The notes under the pieces: generated by a model
The model's database searches: none
Told to the model about the DNA's origin: nothing
The model's input: only the letters and a program-made list of their open reading frames with translations
Assembly: GCA_030280995.1 (NCBI GenBank)
Contig: JASXTE010000010.1
Coordinates: forward strand, 26,165,823-26,229,822
Reading direction: 5' to 3'
Length of the DNA stretch: 64,000 bases
Origin: Hemileia vastatrix
Lineage: Eukaryota; Basidiomycota; Pucciniomycetes; Pucciniales; Zaghouaniaceae
Position numbers and translations under genes: made by a program
Shown: in pieces, positions 23,580 to 33,098 of the stretch
Position numbering within the stretch: position 1 is the first letter of the stretch
How the letters are laid out: each line of letters opens with the position of its first letter

Positions 23580-24754
23580 TATCAGCCGGGATGTCTAGAA
23601 GATTGAAGAAATGAATAGGAATAATAAAGGACAGAAATGGAAATAATAAGGTAGTAATATAAAATGAAATAAAATAAATATAATTTGAGAGAATAGGACA
23701 ACAATTTAATTGAGAGATGACAAAAGTTGTAAGTATTAAGTTAAAGTACAAATATTATTATTAATAGTAAGTGTTCAAAAGCGCGTCAGTTCAATGTGAG
23801 TATTATAAGTCTTAAAGCAACCAATAATAATTTATATAGTATTTAAATTAGATGTAATGCACTAATAAAAATAGTAAATAAAGAAATATAATTAAAATAT
23901 GTTGAATGATTGTATTGTAAGTAAGTGATGAGCTACCAGATGGACTTCTAAAGCCCTTTTATAGGCAAGAGGACATTCTGGAGTGTTCCAATAGTATATA
24001 CAAAAAGGTAAAATTATGTGAAATAATTAATTTAAAAGAATCTAATTTAAAAACATAAAAAATAAATCCGTGAATAAAAATATCCTTTCCCATTAGTAAT
24101 CCCTAAAAAAGAATAGAATTAATATAACAACTAACTACGTGAGTATAAAAAATATGAGAACTATGAGAAAAAATCTAAAGAAGGAATACCAATAACTAGA
24201 AAAGTATAATTAAAATAAAAGGAAGTATTTTTACGTTTTTAAATAAGCTTAACTAAGTATGAGTAATATTAATTTAACTATTTCAAGTAAATGAACTATT
24301 AAATCAATTGAACAACTAATTAAGTCAATACAGGAACCTTTTAACATGATAATTTGAATTTAATCATATTAAATTAATGTAGTAATATTGGTAACCAAAT
24401 TAGGGGTCACAGAAGCGCCAAATATTGATGGATATTACTATATGATAGGTTGTATTTTAGTTTTATATAAATGTTATTATTAAAAATTGTAAATACTGTG
24501 TAGGCTAAATTTACACTGATAATATAATTTTAAATAATTTATTTATACATATAAATCACACCATGGTATTATGGAATATTATATTTATTTATGTAATACA
24601 ATTTATTTAATAATAAAATTAAGTATAATATTTTATTTCATTCACAAAACATTTATAATTTTATTTTAAATAATTTTTTGTATTTACATAAAGTTATTCC
24701 TTTACAGTAATTTATTATATAAATTACTGGAATCCTGAGATAGACTGGCTGACA
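23580..24754 (-). mobile_element. 5' LTR of the complete Ty3/Gypsy element
   Basis: Partner of 15,571-16,744. On the minus strand it begins TGTCAGCC and ends GGCTGATA, a slightly imperfect terminal inverted repeat. A TATA-type box GCCTATAAAAGGG lies at 23,954-23,966 on the minus strand and is the likely promoter of the element. Confidence 0.95.
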
Positions 24755-24759
24755 ATATA

Positions 24760-25140
24760 CATGTAAAATAAATTCCAACCAAATCACACAAAGAAAAAAA
24801 TGGCAATACCCACCCCTGAAATTTACTCTGGGAGGGGGTCAGGATTTCCAAATTTTCATTTTTATTTCATAAATGATAAATAAATTGTTCAAAAAAGATA
24901 ATCAACCAAGTAAAAGTAATGGCATTCAGAATACTACCAACCAATGATTCCAGATGTGACCAAAGCCAAAGAATACATTGACATGGAATTGTATTTTGAA
25001 CTCATTCAGTCAATTAATTGTTTGAATAACTACCTTTATACAGAAGCAAGGCCTGATGGCCCATTACTTAAAGTTGATGCTTATCTTTAATGAATGATTA
25101 ATTATAGATTTAAGAAATAAAAATTAATCTTTGAAAATCC
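24760..25140. other. AT-rich spacer, no gene
   Basis: Contains AATACCCACCCCTGAA and GGGAGGGGGTCAGGATTTCC at 24,809-24,850, resembling GGGAGGGTATTTCC motifs near 40,175 and 40,263, possibly debris of another MITE. Otherwise nothing is recognised. Confidence 0.4.
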
Positions 25141-25149
25141 TTTATTTAC

Positions 25150-26180
25150 CATACTTAGCCTTCCTCCCTGCAGATTTAATTTTTATCAAACCTTCTTGGC
25201 TCACTTTAATAACCCTCTTTATCAAATTTTGGTTGATCTTAAATGATCAACAAAAATGAGTAAGCTTTTCACAAGATTCTAACCCAGGAGGAGCTTGAGT
25301 TGTTTGATGTTTATCTCATGAAGAGTTCCTAATCGCTTCCACCAGACCATTCCCTAATCCAAATTCAATAATATATTTGTGATTAAGAAATTATAATCCA
25401 TGACCTTTGAGTTGAACAGGTGGAGGAATTGGGAGTCCAGTAATAGGATTGATATAAGCAAACATCCCAAAGGTAAGAAAATTAGAATCATTTTTGTCCA
25501 TATTAATCTTGTTGTGAAAGCCTTCATATTTAATAATAACATTAGATGAGAAGATATAATAATCTTCCAGATTAACCCTTTACATATCTGTCCATTTTGG
25601 TATTCCTTCTTTAACGGCTAGTTCATGATTAAACTGAAAATCACAAACACATAATTTTTTAAATTGATTGGCCAAAAATGAATCAAAGGATCCTAAAATT
25701 TTCCATCTCTCTAAATCTTCATCCATTTGAATGGAACTTATACTTTTCAATAAAGAATAAATACCTAGTATGGGTGTTAGAAAAATAATTTCAAGAAATT
25801 ATATCATGATAAAATCTCACCAAGAGATTTTCCCTTTTCAAATTCAGGTCTCCATCCTAGTCCAATCATAATTCCTCCTAATAGATTTTTATTCTTTAAC
25901 GGTTGTCAAACTAAAGCCATCTGATATAACATTGAAGCTATATCTGACAATTTTTTGAAGAAACTATCTTGAACTCCATCAAATGAATGAAATTCTAAAA
26001 TAAAATTGAGGTTTATATGCATTACTGATAACTGAAACAATAATATCCTTTACACCAGTAGTTAAGTACTGGAGTTTTTCTGGGAAAGATTTCAGATAAT
26101 GTTTCTTCTTACAAATTGTAGTTTTGTAAAAATTTAGATTTTCTAAGTTTCCAAAGTAAGCTTCACACCATTGTTTCATT
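25150..26180 (-). pseudogene. Relic of a fungal TET/JBP-like 2OG-Fe(II) dioxygenase
   Basis: Minus-strand fragments include GGIMIGLGWRPEFEKGKSLG (about 25,870), IPKWTDM, LEDYYIFSSNVIIKYEGFHN, INMDKNDSNFLTFGMFAYIN, ITGLPIPPPV, YIIEFGLGNGLVEA, KHQTTQAPPG and a TH-rich SFKINQNLIKRV end. The order fits my memory of the TET/JBP-like oxygenases expanded in basidiomycete and rust genomes: an iron-binding H-x-D near the start of the domain (here N-M-D, so the first histidine appears lost), a downstream histidine (KHQTT) and a conserved ITRFGSSCQI-like tail. At least four stops and a likely intron or frame break at about 25,990 show it is dead. Active relatives oxidise methylated bases in DNA or RNA. 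The family call is from memory, not a search. Confidence 0.5.
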
Positions 26181-26939
26181 CAAATTGATTTAAGTTTTTA
26201 ATATGAAGCTTTCTTCTCATTAGAAATGGATTATTTTCTATTAGATATCATGTTTGAATCTTTTAAAGATGTGATAGAAGGAATTGAAGAAAAAGATGAG
26301 GAGGAAATATTTATTTTCTATTTTTGAAAAAAAAATTAGTGAAAATGGTTGAAAATGTGCTGGGCATGCTGCCAGCACATTTTCAAGGCAAAAAAAAAGA
26401 AAAAAAAACTCACCAAAAACACTTGGAAACAGTCTAGAATTATTCTGGGACTGTTTCCAAAGCAATTTGGCCAAAAAAACCCCCCAAAAAATAAGTAAAA
26501 AAACTGTCAGTAAAATGAAAAGCATGATCAGGTTGCACTCACCTTAGGTAAGTGTTGGAAGAGGCTTGAAGAGAAACATGAGGAACATGTGAAGCTGTGA
26601 AATGAAAACATACCTTGATGAAAGGGTAGAAAATAATGTAAGAGGAAGAGAGTTGAGGGAATCTTGAAGGAGAATTGGATGATGATTAGGATATGCTTCA
26701 TGAAATGTGTTTTGAAATTTTTTCAGAAATGTGTTATGAAATGTGTTCAGAAATGTGTTTTGAAATTTGTTCTGAAATGAGTTATGAAATGTGATATGGA
26801 AGAATTTCAAGGGAATGAGTTGAGGGCCTTTGCCCACTGGGAAAGTTGAATACATATAAATTGCATGTCCACCATAAAAGAAAAAATAAGTTACAAGATA
26901 ATTATTAATTCATCACCTTTTTTAAGAAATATTCCAAGA

Positions 26940-27200
26940 CACTATGCAATATAGGGGGTGGACTTGCTAGCAAGTACTCAACCTGAACTCAGATGGAACT
27001 CAGGTGGAACTCAGACTGAAATCATACTTAACCCATACTAAAATCTACTTAAACACCCACCTAAAACTGTTCTTCTGAGTGGTGTTCATCCCTGATTGTA
27101 TGGTTCCTTTATCAATAGCTCAATGTGTGTTCAATGTGTGGTGAGTTTGGGTCCAAGGTTGCGGACTCGCTAGCAAGTCTTCCCCCCATATTGTGTGGTG
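26940..27200. mobile_element. MITE family A, complete copy 3
   Basis: Termini CACTATGCAATATAGGGGG and CCCCCCATATTGTGTGGTG with TSD AGA on both sides (26,937-26,939 and 27,201-27,203). It is inserted inside the accessory-protein transposon: the sequence is absent from the homologous copy at about 59,090. The left end has a truncated palindrome, the right a complete one with a single change. Confidence 0.9.
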
Positions 27201-27249
27201 AGAGATTTTCAAATTTCAACCAAAAAAAAAATTAAAATTAAAATCAAGA

Positions 27250-28291
27250 ACTTTGTAAGGTCAGCATAAAGAAATTAAATTAATAAATTAAATCTAGAAA
27301 GTGTTCAATTTCATCTGTGGATTTGCCTGCACTCAGACATGCTAACATCAAGTTTTGTCTGCTGGTTTTTTTTCAGTTTTTTTATTTAACTTTTCATGTT
27401 GGAACTGTAATTTTTCTCTTTCCAACTGAAGCTGTTGATTTCTGAGTGTAAGATTCTCTTCACTTTCAAGCTTTGAGTTCTCAATCTCCATCTTTAAAAA
27501 AATCTTTCTCAATTTCTAAAGAATTTTCATCTTTTTTGAGGAGGTGAAAGAATTTTTTTTCTTCCAGGTAAAATCCTCATCTAGCAGACTTCTCTTGAGA
27601 CTCCATTTTCAAAATTTCTATCATGGCCATTTCTTTTGACACGAAAATTTTTACTTACAAATTAATGGAAATTCAAAAACAAAAATCATATAGAAATGAA
27701 ACAAATCAAATAAGCCTTACCTTCTTATGTGTTTGTCCACAATTTCTCCAGAAGTGGATATAATTAATTCTCAAACTTGATTGATTATTTGTGAAAGATG
27801 TCAAAGCTCTTCTTTTAAGTCTTTTTTGGGTTTTTATTGGCTCATCTTCTACACTGCTCTCAACATCCAAATCTTCATCAAACATATCTTGATTCACTCC
27901 AGCTGGGGTCTGCTTCATGGTTGGTATAGATGTTATTAGGTCAAAAAAGAAAAAAATTGTAGTAAAAGTTGAAGGGAGGTTTTTGATAAAAGCCATTTAA
28001 ACTCACAAAAACTGCATCATCTTTCTCATGGTCAGAATCTTAGTGAGCATCCTCTAAATCTTCTGTATTAAGCATTGGATCAATAAGCATGTCTAAATCA
28101 AAGATAATTTCAGAGCCCAGTAGTTGAGAATCCTCAGTGTGTAGAGGATTTACATCAGCTCATTGCCCAAAGGGATCATCCATCTCTTGATAGAGTGGGC
28201 ACATTAAAATGAGTTTTTCAGTGATTGAGGTGATTCTATTTTTTAAATATTCTTCTGATACACCAAAGCCAGTAGAAAAAGAAGTTATTTT
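27250..28291 (-). pseudogene. C-terminal part of transposon accessory protein (copy 1)
   Basis: Fragments shared with the 58.5-61.0 kb copy: an acidic segment MKQTPAGVNQDMFDEDLDVE with SSVEDEPIK, a basic stretch RLKRRALTSF, and further downstream a Gln/Lys/Glu-rich region (27,400-27,600) that would form a coiled coil. The N-terminal exons lie beyond the Copia insertion at 35.7-36.4 kb. I do not recognise the family by a named domain. Position suggests a DNA-binding partner of a transposase encoded elsewhere. Stops, for example at 28,040, break it. Confidence 0.45.
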
Positions 28292-28342
28292 TGTTAATGT
28301 GACTATGGCAAACTTAGCATACCTCCATTCAACATCTCACTG

Positions 28343-29436
28343 TGTGGTCTTCCAACATTGGCAGGGGCCTTTGTTGTGTGATTTGGCGCTGTTTGCGCAT
28401 GTCTTAATTGACATCTGTTAAGGAATTCGGTATTTTTCTGGTTTTATTCTGTGGATATTAGGTCTGTGGGTATGTGGGTACTATCATTGGATAGCCCTGG
28501 TTTTTCTCTATATTTTATGTCTTGAAGACATTTTTCATATTCTGAGTTTTAAGGGGTCATTTCCTCATTTTTCATATATAAAAGATTGCTGTTTAATTTT
28601 GTTTTTCATGTTTTACGGGCTAACCTTAAGTCTTAGGGTTAAGTACTTAGTACCATTGGATAGAGCTAATTTTTCTCTATATTTCATGTCTCAATGTTGT
28701 TATAGTGAAATTCCTTGTTTTAAAGGTTTTAGTAGTTGTAGCTAATTTTTCTAAGTAGTTTAGTTGTTTTTATTGGTTTTCTGGCTTCAGGGAGGCCGGG
28801 CCGCTTCAGGCGGCATCTCCGACGTCGGGCGGCCCACCCCCCTCTGTTTTAGGAGGTTGGGGAGCGCTTCAGGAGGGTTTTTTATGCAATTTGGTGGGTA
28901 CAGGCGCTAGATTGGTGGGTGCGCATGAGCTCTTAGTTAGTGGTCTGTGTGTACATAGTGAATAAGACAGTTTGGGGCAACCTTAATCATCATATAACCA
29001 TCCGGAGGTGATATCATTGTTCCTCACTCAGTTTTCACTGTTTTCTGGCCACAATTGGCTGTGTTTGTTGCAATTGAGTTCTTCATTTAACTTAACTTTT
29101 GCAACTGTTTTCTCTGTTATAGTCTTGCAAGCTATAGCAAGTATTATTGCTGTCTCTGGTGTGGATTTGCAGCCTACATCAAGTATCTTTGCTGTCTCTG
29201 GTGTGGACTTTGTTCTACATTTCAGTTCTTTGGTCTGTTAGTCCATCTGGTGACTACTTTCTTGGCTCATCAAGCAGTCAAGTGTGTTGAAAAGGAGCTT
29301 TAGCAAAACAGGAACCAACTTACTTTAGCAAGTAAATCTCACTCTATTTTTCTAAAGGGACAGGGGATTTTCTCTCTGGTTTTTCTCCAACTCCCTTGGT
29401 CAAGGCCTATAGCTAGTACTATAGGATTGTCTACAA
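28343..29436. other. About 1.1 kb extra segment in the 5' LTR region
   Basis: Present only in the 5' LTR region: flanking sequences CATCTCA and GTGATGAAG are almost adjacent in the 3' copy at about 35,205. It has no open gene, contains two copies of a CATTGGATAG...TTTTTCTCTATATTT motif, and has a strikingly GC-rich patch at 28,790-28,860 (GGCCGGGCCGCTTCAGGCGG) unlike its surroundings. It is either an insertion of unknown type here or a segment lost from the 3' LTR. Confidence 0.5.
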
Positions 29437-29509
29437 CAGTGATGAAGCGCAATTAACAGATGCAATAAGCATCAATGATAATGAAGACAATAATAGTGCT
29501 TTACAACAG

Positions 29510-30895
29510 GTGAATGAAAGACAAGAAATACTATTTAAAAGAATAAATAAATTAATAGATAAAAAGGTAAAATTGATAAGGTGGCATGGAATGATAAAAG
29601 TTAAACATTTAATTTTAAGGCGTGCAATTAAAGATTACTATAAAACCAAAAGCAGAATATTAAATATTAATAGATTACATAATGAAAAGGTAACAATGTT
29701 ATACATATTCAAAGGCAAGAAAACTAATAAACGAAAGGTTATTCATTGGGAATTTGAAATCTTTGGAGATAAAGAAAAAGAGGAGTTCTTGTATGGAAAG
29801 GACAATGACGGTGAGGACAGCAATGTTGAAATATTGGTTGGTGACCAAGGGCTTCCTATATTTACATATTTTGGAGCCATGGAAGCTAACTTGTGTCATG
29901 ATTCTAGTAATGAAATATTATTAGACTCAGGTGCCTTGGAATATATGTTCAACAAGCGAGAAGATTTTTCAAAGTTTCAAGATTTCAAAGGTAAGGTAAA
30001 CATTGGGGAAGTATGTAGAACTGTTGATATTAAAGGCAAGGGAGACGTTGAATTATACCATCCTGAGAGTAACAAGAAAATTGTCTTCAGTAATGCATAC
30101 TATATTCCTGAATTACCTTATAGTTTAATCTCACAAGTCCTCTTGTGGAGAAAGGGAGCCCAAGTAGTCAAAATGAGAGACAAGAAATTTCAAGTTGTTG
30201 TGAATAGTAAGGTAATAATGGAAGGAGAAATCAAGAAAAATCTTCCAGTATTAAAACTTGAGCAAAATAAGTTTAGTGCACAGGTCACAATTGATGATCA
30301 TAAGAGATTTGTGCATACAGAAGAAGGAGTTGAGTGCAACAGATGTAAGAAAGGAAAACTAACCAGAAAACCATTCAAGAAAGAAATAAATCGGACTGAA
30401 ATACCAGGAGAAGAAATATCAGTTGATATTATAAGGCCCATTACCCCTGAATCACTAGGAAACTCTAAGTTTGCATTAACAGTGGTAAATACAGCCACAA
30501 GATTTGTCTGGATAAGATGCCTAAAATATAAGAGTCAAGCTGAAAGTGAGATAAAGGGTATAGTCAACACACTAGACCAACAGAAATGAATTAAGATAAA
30601 AAGAATTATCAGCGACGGCGGACAAGAATTCACTAGTAACAAATTTACACAATGGCCTAGGGAACAAGGAATCACTCACCTGATCACAACCCCCAATACC
30701 CCACAAAATAATGGAACTGCCAAAAGAATGAACCAAAAAATAGTGGAGAAAGCTAGAACAATGATTCTAGAGTATCAACTACCCAAATTTCTATGGGCAG
30801 AGACTATGACTATGGCCGCCTTTTTGTATAATAGAACTAGCAAAAATGAGCCATTCAAACAACTAATGGGAGTACAGCCAAGAATTGATAATATT
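29510..30895 (+). pseudogene. Copia gag-protease-integrase (5' part of pol)
   Basis: The frame opens with a Lys/Arg-rich segment (KRINKLIDKKVKLIRWHGMI) that also occurs inside the 3' LTR region. It continues with a retropepsin motif LLDSGALEYMFNKREDF, a degenerate pre-integrase zinc motif (HKRFVH, CNRCKKGK) and the integrase core: EISVDIIRPITPE, then after a stop at 30,587 IISDGGQEFTSNKF and NGTAKRMNQKIVEKARTMIL. Single stops interrupt it. Family D interrupts codon ATT in the integrase C-part; removing the insert plus one ATT restores the frame of the downstream reverse transcriptase. Confidence 0.85.
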
Positions 30896-31455
30896 AGGGG
30901 GTATCAATGTTCAGGGATCCGCAATTAGGGATCAGGAATTTTTTTTGCCCAGATCTGACATTATTAATTGCGGAAGAATCTTATCCACTAGCCCCAGGGC
31001 TAGTGGATAAGGAATGCACAATAATACATTATCCCGCCTCTTACAACCCAATTTCCATTCCTAATTACTGATCCCAAACTCATCACATCCATGATGGATT
31101 TTTTAGAAATTCACATGACTTATAACTGCTGATGCCATCCTTAAGTCTCTCCTCACTCTATGCTACTTAATTTTGGTGGCAAACACTTAAGTTTTTTTTC
31201 TATCTACACACCCCAACTGCACATTTGGCGGTGAATTCCCACTTCCATCATCACATAACCCTTCAACCGGCAACAATGAAACACCTCTCTACTAGGAAGC
31301 TACTTCACTCAACAATGAATTCTATTTAACAGAAATAGAAATACAGGTTCATGTCATATTACAAAACCTTTATCTCAAAATGAAAGACCCCTTAATTTAC
31401 TCTAAAAGAATAAATGTCTGGTATGATATTTTAGTAAATAAATCATTTATATACA

Positions 31456-31648
31456 CACCAGAAAAAAAATGTGGGTACGTGATAGCACGTGCCAATCCCT
31501 ATCATTTATTTGATTCAGTTTTATCTCAGCTGTAATTCTTCTGGGAAGACTGCACACTGAACACTTAGCATGCTAGCTCGTGTGGCATCAAAACTGAGTT
31601 ATTCTTGAGTCACAAATGGATTGAGGTATTGGCACCTGCTAGCAGGTG
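31456..31648. mobile_element. MITE family B, copy 3 (right end shortened)
   Basis: The left end CACCAGAAAAAAAATGTGGG and internal sequence match the 53,367 copy, including the left palindrome (GGTACGTGATAGCACGTGCC). The right side stops at the palindrome GGCACCTGCTAGCAGGTG. Trinucleotides ACA flank at 31,453-31,455 and 31,649-31,651, so the terminal AT-rich 20 bp of the standard right end were apparently absent at insertion. Confidence 0.65.
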
Positions 31649-31807
31649 ACATTTATGTAAATATGATTATGTAAAAGATTGGTTTCCCATCAAAAGTGAA
31701 AAAAAATACTAGACCATTCTCTCGAGTATGAACAAAAGACTCAAATCTGAGTTCACAATAGTTGATGCGCACAAAAAAAGGAAAACATAGAAGTATGCAG
31801 TCGAATT

Positions 31808-32900
31808 TTTTATTTTTTTATTTTTTTTTATTTTGTACAATCTCACCCAATAAGGGGCATGAAGGAGCAAGGCAACATAGTAAATACATGTAATAGGAGG
31901 AAATAAGGGTAGGAAGCAGGGCAATAAAGTAATGTGCTACTAATGAGTTAACTGGGTGAGAGGGATATTGTTAGGGAATCTACCAGAGGAAACAAGGATT
32001 TGGAAACTAAGGGAGAAATGGGGGAGGGAGTGAGCAAACTGGAAGTAGTAAATGGAACGTTGTGTTTACGCACAGCCTTGTGGAGGTCGCATCTGGGAAT
32101 AGAATGGGAAGGACACAAGAGAAGGACATGTTCAGGAGTGTCTTTAGCAGAAGTGGGGCAAAGGGGGCAGGAAGGGGAGTCCAAGGCTTTAAATCTATAC
32201 AGGTAGTGTTTCAAAGGGGAATGGCCAGACTGGCATTGTATGAAAGCAGTGGAAAGTGCTCTAGGGAGGTAATCCAGCATTTTGTACATGCCGAGAGGGT
32301 CAAACTTGCCTCTCAAATTCCTGAGATTTTCGGCCTTGGGGGGAGTGAGAAACAGAGATTTAGAATATGAAGCAAATTGGGATTTAAGACAGGAGATGGA
32401 TGGGGGGACTGAAAGGAGAGGAGAGACTTAGATGAGTTAACCATTAGGTGAGAGCCGTTGGCCAGAGAGTCCACAATTACATTTCCCAAGATGCCTGTAT
32501 CACCAGGGCACCAGTGGAGGGTAAGAGATAGATCAGGGCAGTGATTTTTTAGCTTTCAGTGGGTGGAAAGGATAGACAGAAAGATGGATGAGGAGGAGAG
32601 CAAAAGGATAGCAGATTGGTTGTCTGTGAAGATGATGAGGGACTTGAAGAGCAAGTGGAAAGGGTTGTTGAGGAAGAGCTGGAGGCCTAGAAGGATTCCC
32701 ATGAGCTCTGACTCAAAGACTGAGAAGAGTGAGGGATCGCCAATGCAAGCTCAATGAAAAAGGAAGTGGCATCTGGATGTGATACAAACAGGAGAAGAGT
32801 GAGGATGAAATGAGACCGAACAAGAGAGAAAGTAACAAACAACAAGGATGATAAAAGTGATGATTTTGAGGATGGGAGTGTGCAGCAAGGTAGGTAGGCT
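31808..32900 (-). pseudogene. 5'-truncated Tad-like LINE: RNase H and C-terminal zinc motif
   Basis: Minus-strand reading gives an RNase H domain in pieces: ELMGILLGLQLFLNNPF, IIFTDNQSAILLLSSSS, then LTLHWCPGDTGILGNVIVD, whose usual catalytic histidine (PGH) is Asp. It is followed at 32,316-31,948 by GHSPLKHYLYRFKALDSPSC and CPLC...HVLLLCP, a Cys/His motif common after RNase H in fungal Tad-clade LINEs. An A-rich minus-strand tail (31,808-31,838) marks the 3' end. The reverse transcriptase is missing, as expected of 5' truncation during target-primed insertion. Stops and frame changes are present. Confidence 0.75.
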
Positions 32901-33098
32901 GGCACATCCAGAAAGTTGTCCAAGATGTAGTTATGAAAAATTGAGTAGAAAAATGTCGGATAAGAGGTGAAAATTGACACGTAAAGTGTCTAATAACCCA
33001 ATTATTAGCAAAAATAATTGTGGAAGATAATTGGGGTATGCAGATTATTTTCCGCAATTAATTTAATTGTGGATCGGTCAACATTGATACCCCCTATT

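Larger units (their letters stand above)
15571..24754 (-). mobile_element. Complete Ty3/Gypsy chromovirus with TSD ATATA
   Basis: Two LTRs of about 1.17 kb enclose one minus-strand gag-pol frame. Pentamers ATATA flank both outer ends (15,566-15,570 and 24,755-24,759), so this is an undisturbed insertion. By eye the LTRs differ at roughly a dozen positions, mostly transitions and several at CpG, plus one 1-bp indel, implying a recent insertion. Four stop codons in gag-pol mean it cannot make its full polyprotein by itself unless it recodes. Confidence 0.95.
26340..28291 (-). mobile_element. DNA transposon with accessory-protein gene, left portion
   Basis: This aligns along nearly its whole length with 58,500-60,250 and continues at about 35,733-36,404, the two parts separated by a Copia insertion. 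The left border carries two hairpins: GAAAATGTGCTGG / CCAGCACATTTTC (26,351-26,384) and TTGGAAACAGTC / GACTGTTTCCAA (26,423-26,460). At 26,690-26,800 a short imperfect repeat of GAAATGTGTT units is conserved in both copies. Confidence 0.6.
30896..33095. mobile_element. Family D element, long copy 1 (2.2 kb)
   Basis: Termini AGGGGGTATCAATGTT and AACATTGATACCCCCT, TSD ATT at 30,893-30,895 and 33,096-33,098. Subtracting 2,203 bp restores the Copia frame, which proves the borders. Near the left end is a perfect 30-nt hairpin, TTATCCACTAGCCC / GGGCTAGTGGATAA, at 30,981-31,010. Compared with the 451-bp copy at 56,666 it has about 1.8 kb extra, including a LINE fragment and a MITE. No transposase is visible. 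Confidence 0.9.

Noticed and set aside
26544..26855. 103-codon minus-strand frame with repeated NTF-type residues
   Set aside because: It comes from a short tandem DNA repeat (GAAATGTGTT units) near the transposon end; a similar frame in the other copy follows from element homology, not coding constraint.
32000..32370. Plus-strand open frames over the LINE fragment
   Set aside because: They are shadows of the minus-strand RNase H and zinc-motif coding sequence.
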